From assembly GCF_024623785.1 (NCBI RefSeq), contig NZ_JANKBZ010000002.1, positions 186,001-250,000 of the forward strand: a stretch of DNA of 64,000 bases, written 5' to 3'. This document shows positions 18,346-27,737 of this stretch, in pieces; position 1 is the first letter of the stretch; every line of letters begins with the position of its first letter. The notes beneath the pieces are model-generated. The model had not been told where the DNA came from. It was given only the letters and a program-made list of their open reading frames with translations, and made no database searches. A program made the translations under genes and the position numbers. This DNA comes from Archangium lipolyticum (GTDB lineage: Bacteria; Myxococcota; Myxococcia; Myxococcales; Myxococcaceae).

Positions 18346-18398
18346 GTGTTGCTCCTGGTTGGCGTGCCCGAGGGGTCGGGCTCGTTGTTCTGGTATTT

Positions 18399-18414
18399 AG
18401 CAATCGTGGTGCCA
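18399..18414 (-). promoter_or_regulatory. Sigma-54 (-24/-12) promoter of the 208-aa/976-aa/tail-collar/GT2 operon
   Basis: On the minus strand the sequence is TGGCACCACGATTGCT: perfect TGGCAC, perfect TTGCT, and exactly 10 nt between GG and GC. Transcription should start near 18388, about 43 nt before the ATG at 18345. Confidence 0.85.
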
Positions 18415-18482
18415 GGGGCCCGCTCGGGTGGCTTCCACTGGGATGAGAGGGATTGACGTTCGAGCCGGAGCAAGGAGTGGCT

Positions 18483-18525
18483 GGCAATGAATTGCTCGCG
18501 GCTGGGAGGATGGCAGGATCCTGCC
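18483..18525 (-). promoter_or_regulatory. Candidate enhancer (UAS) for sigma-54 activator, copy 2
   Basis: GGCAGGATCCTGCC at 18512-18525 is a perfect 14-bp palindrome, and a weaker copy, GGCAATGAATTGCT, lies at 18483-18496, exactly 29 bp away. Both sit 70-112 bp upstream of the -24 box at 18414, the usual position for enhancer sites. Compare 10523-10565 and 20390-20446. Confidence 0.65.
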
Positions 18526-18530
18526 GGGGC

Positions 18531-20306
18531 TCAGCCGACCACCTTCGGGAGGATCGGCTTCTGCTGCATCGGGAGGTACACCTCGAACGCCGAGCAGAGC
18601 GCCATCTCCTCCGCGTTGATGAGCCACTGGATCATCTTCGCCTTGTCATCGGCCGCGCCGAGGAGAGCCGTGCTCTGCTTGCGGATGGACGCCGCGAGCA
18701 TCAGCTCCTTGCCTTGGTACTTCTTCTGGAAGGCCTCGGCCTCCTGCCGCGTATAGGCCCCGCGTGGGTAGCTGAACTTCTTCCCGATCTCCTCCACCAG
18801 GTCGGCGGAGACGTCCATGTCCCCCTGTGAGTCATAGGAGAAGTCGGGATCCTGCGGATGGAACTTCGCGAGCGTCGTGGAGAAGAAGTCCCGGTACCCG
18901 TCCAGGAGGCCCTGCGCGAGCTGGAGCACCTGCTGCTCCGTCCAGGTGCGCAGCTTCACCAGCGCATCGTCGAAGCCGTGGGTGATGACCGAGTGCGCGG
19001 CGATCCGCACCAGGTGCGGGGGCGGGTAGCTGCCACCACTGTTCTCGTGCAGCAGGAGGTAGTGACGGCTCCTCCTCTCGGCGGCCAGGATGCCCCCTTT
19101 GTTGTCCTGGTAGATGGACGGGTACTGATTGCCGAGCGTCCCCTCGACGTAGCCGTTGTGCCAGTAGGTATCCCCGATGTCGCGCAGGATGATCGACTTG
19201 AGGCGCGTGAGCTTGTTCTGGTCGAAGACGAGGAGGAAGTTCTGGGCATTGGCCGACTCGTGGATCAGCCCGTACTCGAGGAACAGCTTCGCCTTGGCCC
19301 TTCCGACGGGTCTGGCGAAGTTGGTCACCCAGAACGCGAAGTCCTCCTGGACGTCATCGCTCTGCGAGAACACCTTCTCACTGTACGGCACGCAGAGCCC
19401 GGGGAGGTAGACCTCGCCGTCGCGCATGCAGGAGAGATCTCTCACCTGGAACCCATCGTAATCGTCGCTATCGACGATGGGCGCCGTGACCGTCAGGAGC
19501 TCGAGCTGCGTGCGGAAGGTGTCATCGACGAAGTTGTTCTCGTCCGGCTTTCGCAGTGCCTCCACCCGCTTGATGATGGTGGAGCGGGTGATCGCCAGCG
19601 AGCTGTTGACCTCGAGCCGGTTCTTCCCGGCGGGTGCCTCGAACTTGCTGCCGACGTAGGACACGCCCGTCTTGATGGAGTAGAGCCTCGACGCGACGTT
19701 GTCTCCATTCGCCTGCTGGCCATTGGCGCTGGTGAACTTGCCGAGGTCCGGTCCGATGATGGTGTAGAAGCGGTTGTTGTTGGGGGCGGGGTCGGTCCAC
19801 TCGTCTTGATTCACACACGCCTGGTTGATGTTGGCGGTGGGACTGCGCTGGTTCTCCCACTTCGGATCCTGCTGTGGCTGGGGGTCCCCATTGGGCACGA
19901 GCGCCAGGGAGCTGCGCGAGGCCGTGCTCCAGCGGCGCATCTTCCAGAACGCATCCGTTTTGATCTTCACCCGGGTGCCGTCCACGAGGTTGGGAGAGAG
20001 GCTCGAGCCCAGCTCGCTGTCTCCCGAGTTGAAGGGGAAGCGCACGCGCAGGTACCCCTCCTGTGTGGGTTCGGGCAGGAAGAACGCGAGGAGCCACGGG
20101 TGGTCGTCCTTCAACCCGTCGATCATCTGGACCTCGAAGGTCCCGCGCTCCCGCTCCTCGGCCTCCCAGAGGATGAACTGCTTCTCGGCGTCCGGCTTGG
20201 TGTAGGTCGGGTCATTCGCCAGACATTCGTAGGCGCACCAGTCCAACCCCGCCGACGTGCGTAGCTGAGGCAACAATTGCTCGATGTCATCCAGTGTGAT
20301 GGGCAT
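18531..20306 (-). CDS. 591-aa cassette protein of unknown function with a siderophore-synthetase-like segment
   Basis: A large soluble protein with no family I can name with confidence. The segment at about residues 370-410, LFLEYGLIHESANAQNFLLV followed after a short loop by SIILRDIGDT, resembles the E-x-H-G-Q-N...LRD motif in the C-terminal domain of IucA/IucC-type siderophore synthetases, but Asn replaces the conserved His and the N-terminal synthetase motifs are not seen. It could be a remote relative with a lost activity, or chance. ATG 20306 (MPITLDDIEQ) is chosen because AAGGAG lies 9 nt upstream; the longer open frame to 20417 would overlap the promoter. It has its own sigma-54 promoter and lies 185 bp upstream of the 208-aa gene. 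Confidence 0.8.
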   Translation of the reverse strand: MPITLDDIEQLLPQLRTSAGLDWCAYECLANDPTYTKPDAEKQFILWEAEERERGTFEVQMIDGLKDDHPWLLAFFLPEPTQEGYLRVRFPFNSGDSELGSSLSPNLVDGTRVKIKTDAFWKMRRWSTASRSSLALVPNGDPQPQQDPKWENQRSPTANINQACVNQDEWTDPAPNNNRFYTIIGPDLGKFTSANGQQANGDNVASRLYSIKTGVSYVGSKFEAPAGKNRLEVNSSLAITRSTIIKRVEALRKPDENNFVDDTFRTQLELLTVTAPIVDSDDYDGFQVRDLSCMRDGEVYLPGLCVPYSEKVFSQSDDVQEDFAFWVTNFARPVGRAKAKLFLEYGLIHESANAQNFLLVFDQNKLTRLKSIILRDIGDTYWHNGYVEGTLGNQYPSIYQDNKGGILAAERRSRHYLLLHENSGGSYPPPHLVRIAAHSVITHGFDDALVKLRTWTEQQVLQLAQGLLDGYRDFFSTTLAKFHPQDPDFSYDSQGDMDVSADLVEEIGKKFSYPRGAYTRQEAEAFQKKYQGKELMLAASIRKQSTALLGAADDKAKMIQWLINAEEMALCSAFEVYLPMQQKPILPKVVG

Positions 20307-20339
20307 GTCCGTGGGCTCCTTGTGGGTGCCCCTGCGGAC

Positions 20340-20355
20340 AGCAACGCCCGTACCA
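20340..20355 (-). promoter_or_regulatory. Sigma-54 (-24/-12) promoter of the 591-aa gene
   Basis: On the minus strand the sequence is TGGTACGGGCGTTGCT: one mismatch to TGGCAC, perfect TTGCT, and GG to GC spacing of exactly 10 nt. The predicted start is near 20329, just before the Shine-Dalgarno and ATG at 20306. Confidence 0.75.
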
Positions 20356-20389
20356 GCCGCGGACCCCGGGAGGCGGAGTCGCCGCGGAC

Positions 20390-20446
20390 GGCAACATCTT
20401 GCCTCTTCCCCGGCCACGGGCCATCTCTTGCCCGCCAGTTCTTGCC
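20390..20446 (-). promoter_or_regulatory. Candidate enhancer (UAS) for sigma-54 activator, copy 3
   Basis: GGCAACATCTTGCC at 20390-20403 and GGCCATCTCTTGCC at 20419-20432 are 29 bp apart, and a third CTTGCC half lies at 20441-20446. The arrangement matches the sites at 10523 and 18483. The sites start 35 bp upstream of the -24 box. Confidence 0.6.
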
Positions 20447-20480
20447 CGGCCTCTCCGCTCTCGAGCCCGGTGGGCCGGAC

Positions 20481-22538
20481 TCAGTTCGTGGCCTCGGTGG
20501 GCGCCACGATGTGCTCGCCGCGGGCGTGCTGGTTCGCGTGGCGCGCGGAGAGGAACCGGCGCACGAGCGCGCGCGTCAGCAGCCCGTGGGTCTGGCTCCC
20601 CGGAGGTCCCTGCACGGGCAGGGCGTCCACGTCCTCCAGGTCCATCAGGTGGAGCGCCTGGGCCAGGTCCGTGTCCGGCGTGAGCAGGGGCACCTTGCGC
20701 GCGACATCGCTGGCGACGAGCGCCGGGTGCAGGGCCTCGTCGCGCCAGATCTCCCGGAACTGGTCCACCTGGACGATGCCGTACAGCTTCCCGTCTCCAT
20801 CGAGCACGGGCAGCACGCCGCTCTCGGTGGTGAGCACCTGGTCCATCAGGGGGCGCAGGTGCATGTCGGCTGGCACGGGCTCCATCTCGCGCATCAACGC
20901 GCGCACCGGGGTGGTGGCCAGCAGCTCCGCGTCCGTCTGCACCTTGGGCGCCTTGCGCTCGGAGAGGTAGTGGCAGAGCGCCGAGGCGATGGTGCACGTC
21001 ACCATGAGCGGCAGGATGATGGCGTGATTGCCGCTCAGCTCGTAGAGCATCATCATCCCGGTGAGGGGCCCACGGGTGAGCGCGGCCATGGCTCCGCCCA
21101 TGCCCACCATGGCGTAGGCGCCGCTGGGCCCGGTGCCGTGGGGGAAGAAGTAGTGCACCAGGGTGCCGAAGGCGCCGCCGGCCATGGCGCCCATCACCGC
21201 CGAGGGGAAGAAGGTGCCGCCCGAGCCGCCCGAGCCCAGGGTGATGGCGGTGGCCACCAGCTTCACCCCGCACGCGGTGACGAGGAAGATGAAGCTCAAC
21301 TGCCCGATGGCGGCCAGGTTGATGTAGTCGTGCCCGCTGCCCCACACGGTGGGGCTGAGGAAGGCGAGCACGCCCGCGCACAACCCGCCGAGGGCCGCGC
21401 GCTGCGGCAGCGGGCGCCGCCCCAGCCACGCCGACAGCTTCCCTTCCACCCGCCCGCCGAAGAAGTCCTCCGTGTGGTGCAGCAGCCGCACGAAGGCGTA
21501 CGCGATGAGCCCGCAGATGAGCCCCAGCCCCGCGTAGAAGATGACCTCGCCGCCGCTCACCAGCTGGTAGCCGAGCCGGTTGATCATCGGCGCCGCCCCC
21601 ATGGTGCCCCGGCTCACCAGCGTGCCCGCCACGCTGGCGAGGATGATGGGCGAGAAGACCTTCAGCTCGAACTCGCGCAGGATGATCTCCATCGCGAAGA
21701 CGGCTCCGGCGATGGGGGCGTTGAAGGAGGCGGAGATGCCCGCGCCCGCGCCGCACGCCAGCAGGATGGCCAGCTCGCGCCGGGAGAAGCCCAGGGTGTG
21801 GCCCACGGTTCCGGCGAAGGCCGCGCCTCCATAGACGATGGGGCCCTCGCGCCCGGCCGAGCCTCCACTGCCGATGGTGATGGCGCTGGCGATCAGCTTG
21901 AGCAGGCCCCGCTCTCCGGACAGCTCCTGGTTGCTCTTCACCGCGCGCACCACCTCGGGCACGCCGTGGCCATGGATGTCCGGGTAGTCGCGCAGCAGCC
22001 GTCCCACCACCAGGCCACCCAGCGGCGGGGCCACGAGGAAGAGCCACCAGGGCAGGTGGGGCAGGGTCTCGGTGAGGCTGTGGGCGTGGCCCAGGGCACG
22101 GTTGAGCGCGGTGAGCGCCACCAGCGGGTAGTAGAGGGCGAGCGCGCCCAGCACCAGCAGGGCCAGCAGGCGCAGCCGGCGTTTCACCTCGTCACGGGGG
22201 CCGCCGGGCTCGATGACGCGCGCGAGCAGCAGCGCGCCCAGGGCCAGCGGGGCGCCGGTGATGGCGTGCTCGAGGTGCCAGTTCGTCCGGGCCAGCGCGT
22301 CCCACACGTTGGCCAGTGGGTGCGAGCCCGCGTGCCGCGGGTTGCCGATGCGCGCGATGCTGAAGGAGATGCCGCTCACCACCCCGATGAGGTTGGAGAA
22401 GATGCCCGCCGCCAGCCCGCTGTAGAGGCCCACCACCGCCCCGGCCACCGGGAGTACCGAGGGGCCTGGGAGGTGGATCCGATTGAAGGCTTGTAGGGAG
22501 ACCTGCACCAGGCGCCGAAGCGGGGGCTCGCCACTCAT
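20481..22538 (-). CDS. CLC-family chloride channel/antiporter with C-terminal CBS pair
   Basis: An inner-membrane protein of about 685 aa that moves chloride, probably by channel or Cl-/H+ exchange. The CLC signatures are present: GSGGSAGREGP (about residues 215-225, with the gating Glu) and GAGAGISASFNAPIAG shortly after, plus GSGGSGGTFFPS in the second half. About ten to eleven hydrophobic segments are followed by two CBS modules (residues 535-680: ALMREMEPVPADMHLRPLMD and VPLLTPDTDLAQALHLMDLE), which in this family sense nucleotides. ATG 22538 is listed; a TTG at 22577 would add 13 residues. AGGAGG lies about 18 nt before the ATG, longer than usual, so the start is uncertain. Confidence 0.93.
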   Translation of the reverse strand: MSGEPPLRRLVQVSLQAFNRIHLPGPSVLPVAGAVVGLYSGLAAGIFSNLIGVVSGISFSIARIGNPRHAGSHPLANVWDALARTNWHLEHAITGAPLALGALLLARVIEPGGPRDEVKRRLRLLALLVLGALALYYPLVALTALNRALGHAHSLTETLPHLPWWLFLVAPPLGGLVVGRLLRDYPDIHGHGVPEVVRAVKSNQELSGERGLLKLIASAITIGSGGSAGREGPIVYGGAAFAGTVGHTLGFSRRELAILLACGAGAGISASFNAPIAGAVFAMEIILREFELKVFSPIILASVAGTLVSRGTMGAAPMINRLGYQLVSGGEVIFYAGLGLICGLIAYAFVRLLHHTEDFFGGRVEGKLSAWLGRRPLPQRAALGGLCAGVLAFLSPTVWGSGHDYINLAAIGQLSFIFLVTACGVKLVATAITLGSGGSGGTFFPSAVMGAMAGGAFGTLVHYFFPHGTGPSGAYAMVGMGGAMAALTRGPLTGMMMLYELSGNHAIILPLMVTCTIASALCHYLSERKAPKVQTDAELLATTPVRALMREMEPVPADMHLRPLMDQVLTTESGVLPVLDGDGKLYGIVQVDQFREIWRDEALHPALVASDVARKVPLLTPDTDLAQALHLMDLEDVDALPVQGPPGSQTHGLLTRALVRRFLSARHANQHARGEHIVAPTEATN

Positions 22539-22596
22539 TGGAGCCCATACTAAGCGCCTCCTGCCTTGGGGTTTCAAGGCCTCCGTGGCAGGCAGG

Positions 22597-23364
22597 TCAG
22601 GGGGCGTGATTCTGGTTGGGGAGGCGGGCTCGCACCAGCAGGGCGAGGACTCCCAGCAGCAGCCAGGGCCCCACGTGCGAGGCCGCCAGGTGCCGCGCGC
22701 TCCCGTCCGGACAGTGCACGTGCAGCAGCAGCAGGCCCACCGCTCCGGCGGAGAGTCCCGCGGCCACCGACCGGGCCGGGTGGTAGGCCGAGCGCCGCAG
22801 CATCACCAGGGCCGCCACCAGCGGTAGCGCCGACAGCAGCAGGTGCATCCGCATGCACCCGATGCTCCCCGCGAGGAAGCCCTTCACCGCGAGTCCCGAG
22901 CCGCCCAGCACCACCGACAGCGCCACCACCGCCGCGCTCGTCCCCACCAGGCCCCAGGCCACCCGCCGCGCCGGCGCCAGCGCCACCACCGCTCCTCCCA
23001 CCATCATCAGCAGCAGGAGCGCGGCCAGCCCCGCCACCACCCAGGAGGCGGCCGTGTTGAGGAACAGGCCCACCCGGCTGAGCCCCAGGGCTCCGAGCAC
23101 CGTCACCCCTCCGTACACGCCCACCAGCACCAGCACCTCGTGCCACCAGGGGGTCGCCCTGGGATGGGCCTTCAGCTCCTCCAGGACCTGGGTACGTGTC
23201 GACTCCAGCGCCGGAGCCGCCGGGGTGGGGGGCGGCATGCCCTCCAACGCGCCGAAGCCCTCCTGTAGCGCGCGGCACTCGGCGCACGTGCTCACATGGG
23301 CGGCCAGCTCCGGCGGAAGCGGCTGCCCCAGGCTGTCCAGGACGCGTGTGCACTCGGGGGTCAT
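22597..23364 (-). CDS. Membrane anti-sigma factor (zinc-finger plus NrsF/DUF1109-like domain)
   Basis: A 255-aa protein that should hold the adjacent ECF sigma factor inactive at the inner membrane. The N-terminus has the anti-sigma zinc-binding pattern (Cys5, then HVSTCAEC at about residues 23-30). The rest has six hydrophobic segments with a CMRMHLLLSALPLVAA segment and VHCPDGSARHLAASHVGPWL, the layout of NrsF/DUF1109 proteins such as the CarR-type regulators of myxobacteria. Its ATG overlaps the sigma gene's stop by 4 bp, so the two are made together. The releasing signal cannot be read from the sequence. Confidence 0.85.
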   Translation of the reverse strand: MTPECTRVLDSLGQPLPPELAAHVSTCAECRALQEGFGALEGMPPPTPAAPALESTRTQVLEELKAHPRATPWWHEVLVLVGVYGGVTVLGALGLSRVGLFLNTAASWVVAGLAALLLLMMVGGAVVALAPARRVAWGLVGTSAAVVALSVVLGGSGLAVKGFLAGSIGCMRMHLLLSALPLVAALVMLRRSAYHPARSVAAGLSAGAVGLLLLHVHCPDGSARHLAASHVGPWLLLGVLALLVRARLPNQNHAP

Positions 23365-23981
23365 CCGCTCGTCTCCTCGCGCAGGGCGGTCAGCAGCTCG
23401 CGCAGCCGCGCGTAGCCCCGGTGGGCCCGCACCTTCACCGCCGACTCCGTCAGTCCCATCGACTCGGCGATCTCCGCGAAGCTCATCCCCTCGAAGCGGT
23501 GCAGGACGATGGGGACGCGCTGGCCCTCGGGCAGCTCCGCCAGGGCCCGCTGCACCGTGCGCTCGAGCCCCGCGTCACGGGGGGCCGGCTCCTCCACGGG
23601 CACGCTGGCCGGCAGCTCGCCTTCTTCCGTCAGGTCCTCGGGCCGCTTGCGCCGCTGCCAGTCCCGGGCCGCGTTGGTGGCGATGGCGTACAGCCACGGC
23701 TTCACCCGCGAGCCCTCCTGGAAGCGCCCTCGCGCCCTCACCAGGGACAGGAACGTCTGCTGGGACAGGTCCTCCGCCGCGGCGGTGCTGCCCGTCAGCC
23801 GCGCCAGGTAGCCGTGGATCGGCCTCGCGTAGCGCTGGAAGAGGGCATCGAAGGCCCGTGCGTCGCCCTGGGAGAACCGCGTCATCAATACCTCGTCCGA
23901 CTCACCGGCGGCCGGAAGGGGCGCCGGTTCATCAGCGGTACGCGCGGGGGCGGTAACGGGTTTCAACGGAGGGGGTGGCAC
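23361..23981 (-). CDS. ECF RNA polymerase sigma factor with cognate anti-sigma downstream
   Basis: A 206-aa sigma factor. Region 2 is ARAFDALFQRYARPIHGYLA...AEDLSQQTFLSLVRARGRF (about residues 40-88), with VKPWLYAIATNAARDWQRRK after it. Region 4 is LPEGQRVPIVLHRFEGMSFA followed by ESMGLTESAVKVRAHRGYAR (about 148-190). The DLSQQTFL helix is typical of ECF factors related to CarQ. It is co-transcribed with the anti-sigma gene through a 4-bp overlap, so it is likely autoregulated. The N-terminal 30 residues are Pro/Ala-rich, and the real start may be the internal ATG near residue 33. Confidence 0.92.
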   Translation of the reverse strand: MPPPPLKPVTAPARTADEPAPLPAAGESDEVLMTRFSQGDARAFDALFQRYARPIHGYLARLTGSTAAAEDLSQQTFLSLVRARGRFQEGSRVKPWLYAIATNAARDWQRRKRPEDLTEEGELPASVPVEEPAPRDAGLERTVQRALAELPEGQRVPIVLHRFEGMSFAEIAESMGLTESAVKVRAHRGYARLRELLTALREETSG

Positions 23982-24048
23982 GGGTTCGTCCGGGGAAGGG
24001 GAACTCTACTCCACCCTGGATGCTTCCCGGCCACCCCGGTGACGACGA

Positions 24049-25080
<1,032 letters not shown>

Positions 25081-25162
25081 GGGGGCCTCGGGCTGGAAGC
25101 AGACCGAGCGGGAAGTTGCTCAGCCTCGCCCCGCATCAACACCCCCCCATGTCATGGCAGTG

Positions 25163-26632
25163 TCAGGCGGACGCGGATTTCTGGAGCCCCATCAACCACT
25201 GCTCGAAATCCAGGTGGCCGTGCAGAGGAGCGAGGTCCTCGTCGGAGGCCGCGTAGTCGGCATCCTGGAAGCCGAGCGAGGTGGCGCGATGCAGCATGCG
25301 CATTGCGTCATCCTTGTGACGCGCCCGGGCATGGGCGCACGCCGCGTCGTAGGCCAGGCGGGCGACGGGCGCGTGGGTGAGGCCCTCCTCGGCGATGCGA
25401 GCCGCCTCCGAGTAGGCCCCCCGGATGAAGAGGGTCCGCCCGGCGCAGGTGAAGGCCGCCTCCGGGTCCACGCCCGGCAACCGCAGCGCGTGCTGCACGC
25501 GGCCGGCGCGGATGAGCGCGCCCGCGTACTCGTGCAGGACGGTCCTGTCCCGCGTCTCCTGCCAGGCCAGCTCCCACAGGGAGAGCGCTCGGAGCTCGTC
25601 ACCCAGCAGGGAGAAGGCCGCGGCCAGGGCGTGGGTCTCCACCGGACGGCGATGCACCTGGGAGAAGTGGTCCAGCGCCGTGCGGCCCTGTCCATTCTTG
25701 AGGGCCACCCAGCCCAGCAGGTGGTGGGCGCGCGAGGCCAGGTCCGGGGTGCAGTCCTCCGCGTCCAGCACGGAGAGGCCGTGCTGGCGCGCCTCGTCCA
25801 GCCGTCCCTGGGCCAGGGCCACCTGGGCCTGTTGCAGCTCCCGCACCAGCGGCTCCGGCGCCACGCCCGAGGACACCTTGAGCTCTCCTCGCGAGGTGGC
25901 CATCAACAGCCGCAGCGCCTGGTATCCATAGATACCGAAGAGGAGGCCGAGCACGGGGGCCGGCTGGACCACGGCGAAGGCCACCACCGCGACGCACACC
26001 ACGAGGGCCAGCAGCTGCGCCCCCATGAAGCCCGTCTTCCCGAGGAGCCGGGTGGCCAGGGTGCTCACGATGGTGCCGCCATCCAATGTAGGGACGGGGA
26101 TGAGGTTGAAGAGCGTCCAGAAGAGGTTGGCCACGAAGAACCAGGCGAGCAGGAAGCGCGGCACCTGGGCGTCCGGGGACAGCCCGTATTGCCGCAGGAG
26201 CAGCGCCGCCAGGCCCAGCGCCAGCCCGGACAGGGGCCCCGCCGCGGTGATGAGCACCAGCCTGTTCCAGGGGATGGGGGCGGAGGCGTTGGGCCGGGTG
26301 GCGCCGCCCAGCCAGACCAGCTCGATGCTCGGCCGGTAGCCGAACACCCGGAGCGCCAGCGCGTGGCCCGCCTCATGGACGAGCGCCGACACGAAGATGA
26401 TGAACATCCACGAGAGGGCGACCCACATCGCCGTACGGCCATAGTCGGGGCCAGGGGACTGGAGCTGGTGGTAGGGCCAGACGGTCGGGTCCAGCATCCA
26501 GGTGCTCGGATCCAACGTTCTCGGGTCCAGCGCCGGCATGTCCCGCACCATCAGGACGCCCAGCAGGGCGGAGAAGAGCAGGTGCGAGAGGTGGACGTCG
26601 ACGGGGATGCCCCCGAGCCGGAAGCGCAGCAT
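25163..26632 (-). CDS. Site-2-protease-like M50 metalloprotease with TPR-type C-terminal half
   Basis: A 489-aa membrane protein. The zinc site HEAGH (about residues 84-88) and the second motif NLIPVPTLDGG (about 175-185) identify an M50 intramembrane protease, expected to cut a substrate within or near the membrane. After four to six membrane segments, residues 265-489 form a helical repeat region (RELQQAQVALAQGRLDEARQ, then ALDHFSQVHRRPVETHALAA, then ARIAEEGLTHAPVARLAYDA) resembling TPRs, probably for substrate or partner binding. ATG 26632 (MLRFRLGGIPVDVHLSHLLF) is preferred over an upstream in-frame start at 26734, which would overlap dusB. The substrate is unknown. Confidence 0.88.
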   Translation of the reverse strand: MLRFRLGGIPVDVHLSHLLFSALLGVLMVRDMPALDPRTLDPSTWMLDPTVWPYHQLQSPGPDYGRTAMWVALSWMFIIFVSALVHEAGHALALRVFGYRPSIELVWLGGATRPNASAPIPWNRLVLITAAGPLSGLALGLAALLLRQYGLSPDAQVPRFLLAWFFVANLFWTLFNLIPVPTLDGGTIVSTLATRLLGKTGFMGAQLLALVVCVAVVAFAVVQPAPVLGLLFGIYGYQALRLLMATSRGELKVSSGVAPEPLVRELQQAQVALAQGRLDEARQHGLSVLDAEDCTPDLASRAHHLLGWVALKNGQGRTALDHFSQVHRRPVETHALAAAFSLLGDELRALSLWELAWQETRDRTVLHEYAGALIRAGRVQHALRLPGVDPEAAFTCAGRTLFIRGAYSEAARIAEEGLTHAPVARLAYDAACAHARARHKDDAMRMLHRATSLGFQDADYAASDEDLAPLHGHLDFEQWLMGLQKSASA

Positions 26633-26723
26633 GGGGCCGACCTTAACCAAAGGAGGGCGGGCGCGCAGGCCATCGCCCATGCCCTGGAACAATCCCTCTA
26701 ATCCGCTAGGTTCCCCCGCCTCC

Positions 26724-27737
26724 ATGCTTCGCATCGGTCCCTACACGCTGCCCAACCCCTTCATCCTCGCCCCCATGGCCGGGGTGAGCGAGCGGCCCTT
26801 CCGCGTCATCGCCTTCCGCATGGGGGCCGCGCTCTGCCCCACCGAGCTGGTGAGCTCCCAGGGCCTCATGCGCACCAACCAGCGCACCCTCAAGTACCTG
26901 CGCTTCGATCCCGAGGTGGAGCGGCCCTACTGCCTCCAGATTTTCGGTGGGGACCCGGAGTCCATGGCGCGCGCCGCCGTCATCGGCAAGCAGTACGGGG
27001 CGCAGATGATCGACATCAACATGGGCTGCCCGGTGAAGAAGGTGACCAAGAACGGCGCCGGCAGCGCCCTGCTGTGCGAGCCGGACCGGGGCGCGGCCCT
27101 CGTGCGGGAGATCCACGCGGCCACCGGTCTGCCCGTCACCTGTAAAATCCGCTCGGGCTGGGACGAGCACACCCGCAACTACCTCCAGGTGGCCGGGAAG
27201 CTCTTCGAGGCCGGCTGCGCCGCGCTCGCCATCCACCCGCGCACCCGCGCCCAGGGCTACTCGGGCAAGGCGGACTGGAGCGTCATCGCCGACCTCAAGC
27301 GTCACTTCCCGGACAGGCCCATCATCGGCAACGGCGACGTGAAGACGCCCGCCGACGCGCGCCGGATGCTGGAGACCACCGGGTGCGACTTCGTGATGAT
27401 CGGCCGCGGCGCGCTGGGCAACCCGTGGATCTTCCGCGAGCTGCACGGGGGTCCGCCCCCCACTCCAGAGGAGCGCTGCGAGCTGGTGCTCGAGCACCTC
27501 GCCGCGCACATGGAGTTCGTGGGCGATGCGCTCGGCGCGGTGCGCTCCTTCCGCAAGCACCTGGCCTGGTACGCCCACGGCCTGCGCGGGGCCGCCACCT
27601 TCCGCTCCGAGGTCAACCTGCTCGACTCCCCCGAGGCGGTGCGCGACTCGGTGCGGCGCTTCTTCGTCTCCGCCGGGTTCGACCCGAATGCCCCGGAGGA
27701 GGAGCAGGATGTCGACTACCGCGCGGCGCTCGGCTGA
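26724..27737 (+). CDS. dusB: tRNA-dihydrouridine synthase
   Basis: A 337-aa FMN enzyme that reduces uridine to dihydrouridine in tRNA D-loops. It begins with the flavin-binding LAPMAGVSERPFRVIAFRMG and has the catalytic cysteine in DINMGCPVKKVTKNGAGSAL (about residues 98-117). The phosphate-binding PIIGNGDVKTPADARRML and VMIGRGALGNPWIFRE follow. Length and motif order fit DusB. ATG 26724 is the natural start (MLRIGPYTLPNPF). No Shine-Dalgarno is visible and the M50 gene starts divergently only 91 bp away, so both promoters share this gap. Its 3' end overlaps the convergent GH1 gene by 22 bp. Confidence 0.95.
   Translation: MLRIGPYTLPNPFILAPMAGVSERPFRVIAFRMGAALCPTELVSSQGLMRTNQRTLKYLRFDPEVERPYCLQIFGGDPESMARAAVIGKQYGAQMIDINMGCPVKKVTKNGAGSALLCEPDRGAALVREIHAATGLPVTCKIRSGWDEHTRNYLQVAGKLFEAGCAALAIHPRTRAQGYSGKADWSVIADLKRHFPDRPIIGNGDVKTPADARRMLETTGCDFVMIGRGALGNPWIFRELHGGPPPTPEERCELVLEHLAAHMEFVGDALGAVRSFRKHLAWYAHGLRGAATFRSEVNLLDSPEAVRDSVRRFFVSAGFDPNAPEEEQDVDYRAALG

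Noticed and set aside
12570-20306. Prophage or contractile injection system
   Set aside because: Apart from one tail-collar domain no sheath, tube, baseplate, spike, portal, terminase or AAA+ assembly ATPase is present.
20277-22496. 739-codon plus-strand open frame
   Set aside because: Antisense shadow of the CLC channel gene.
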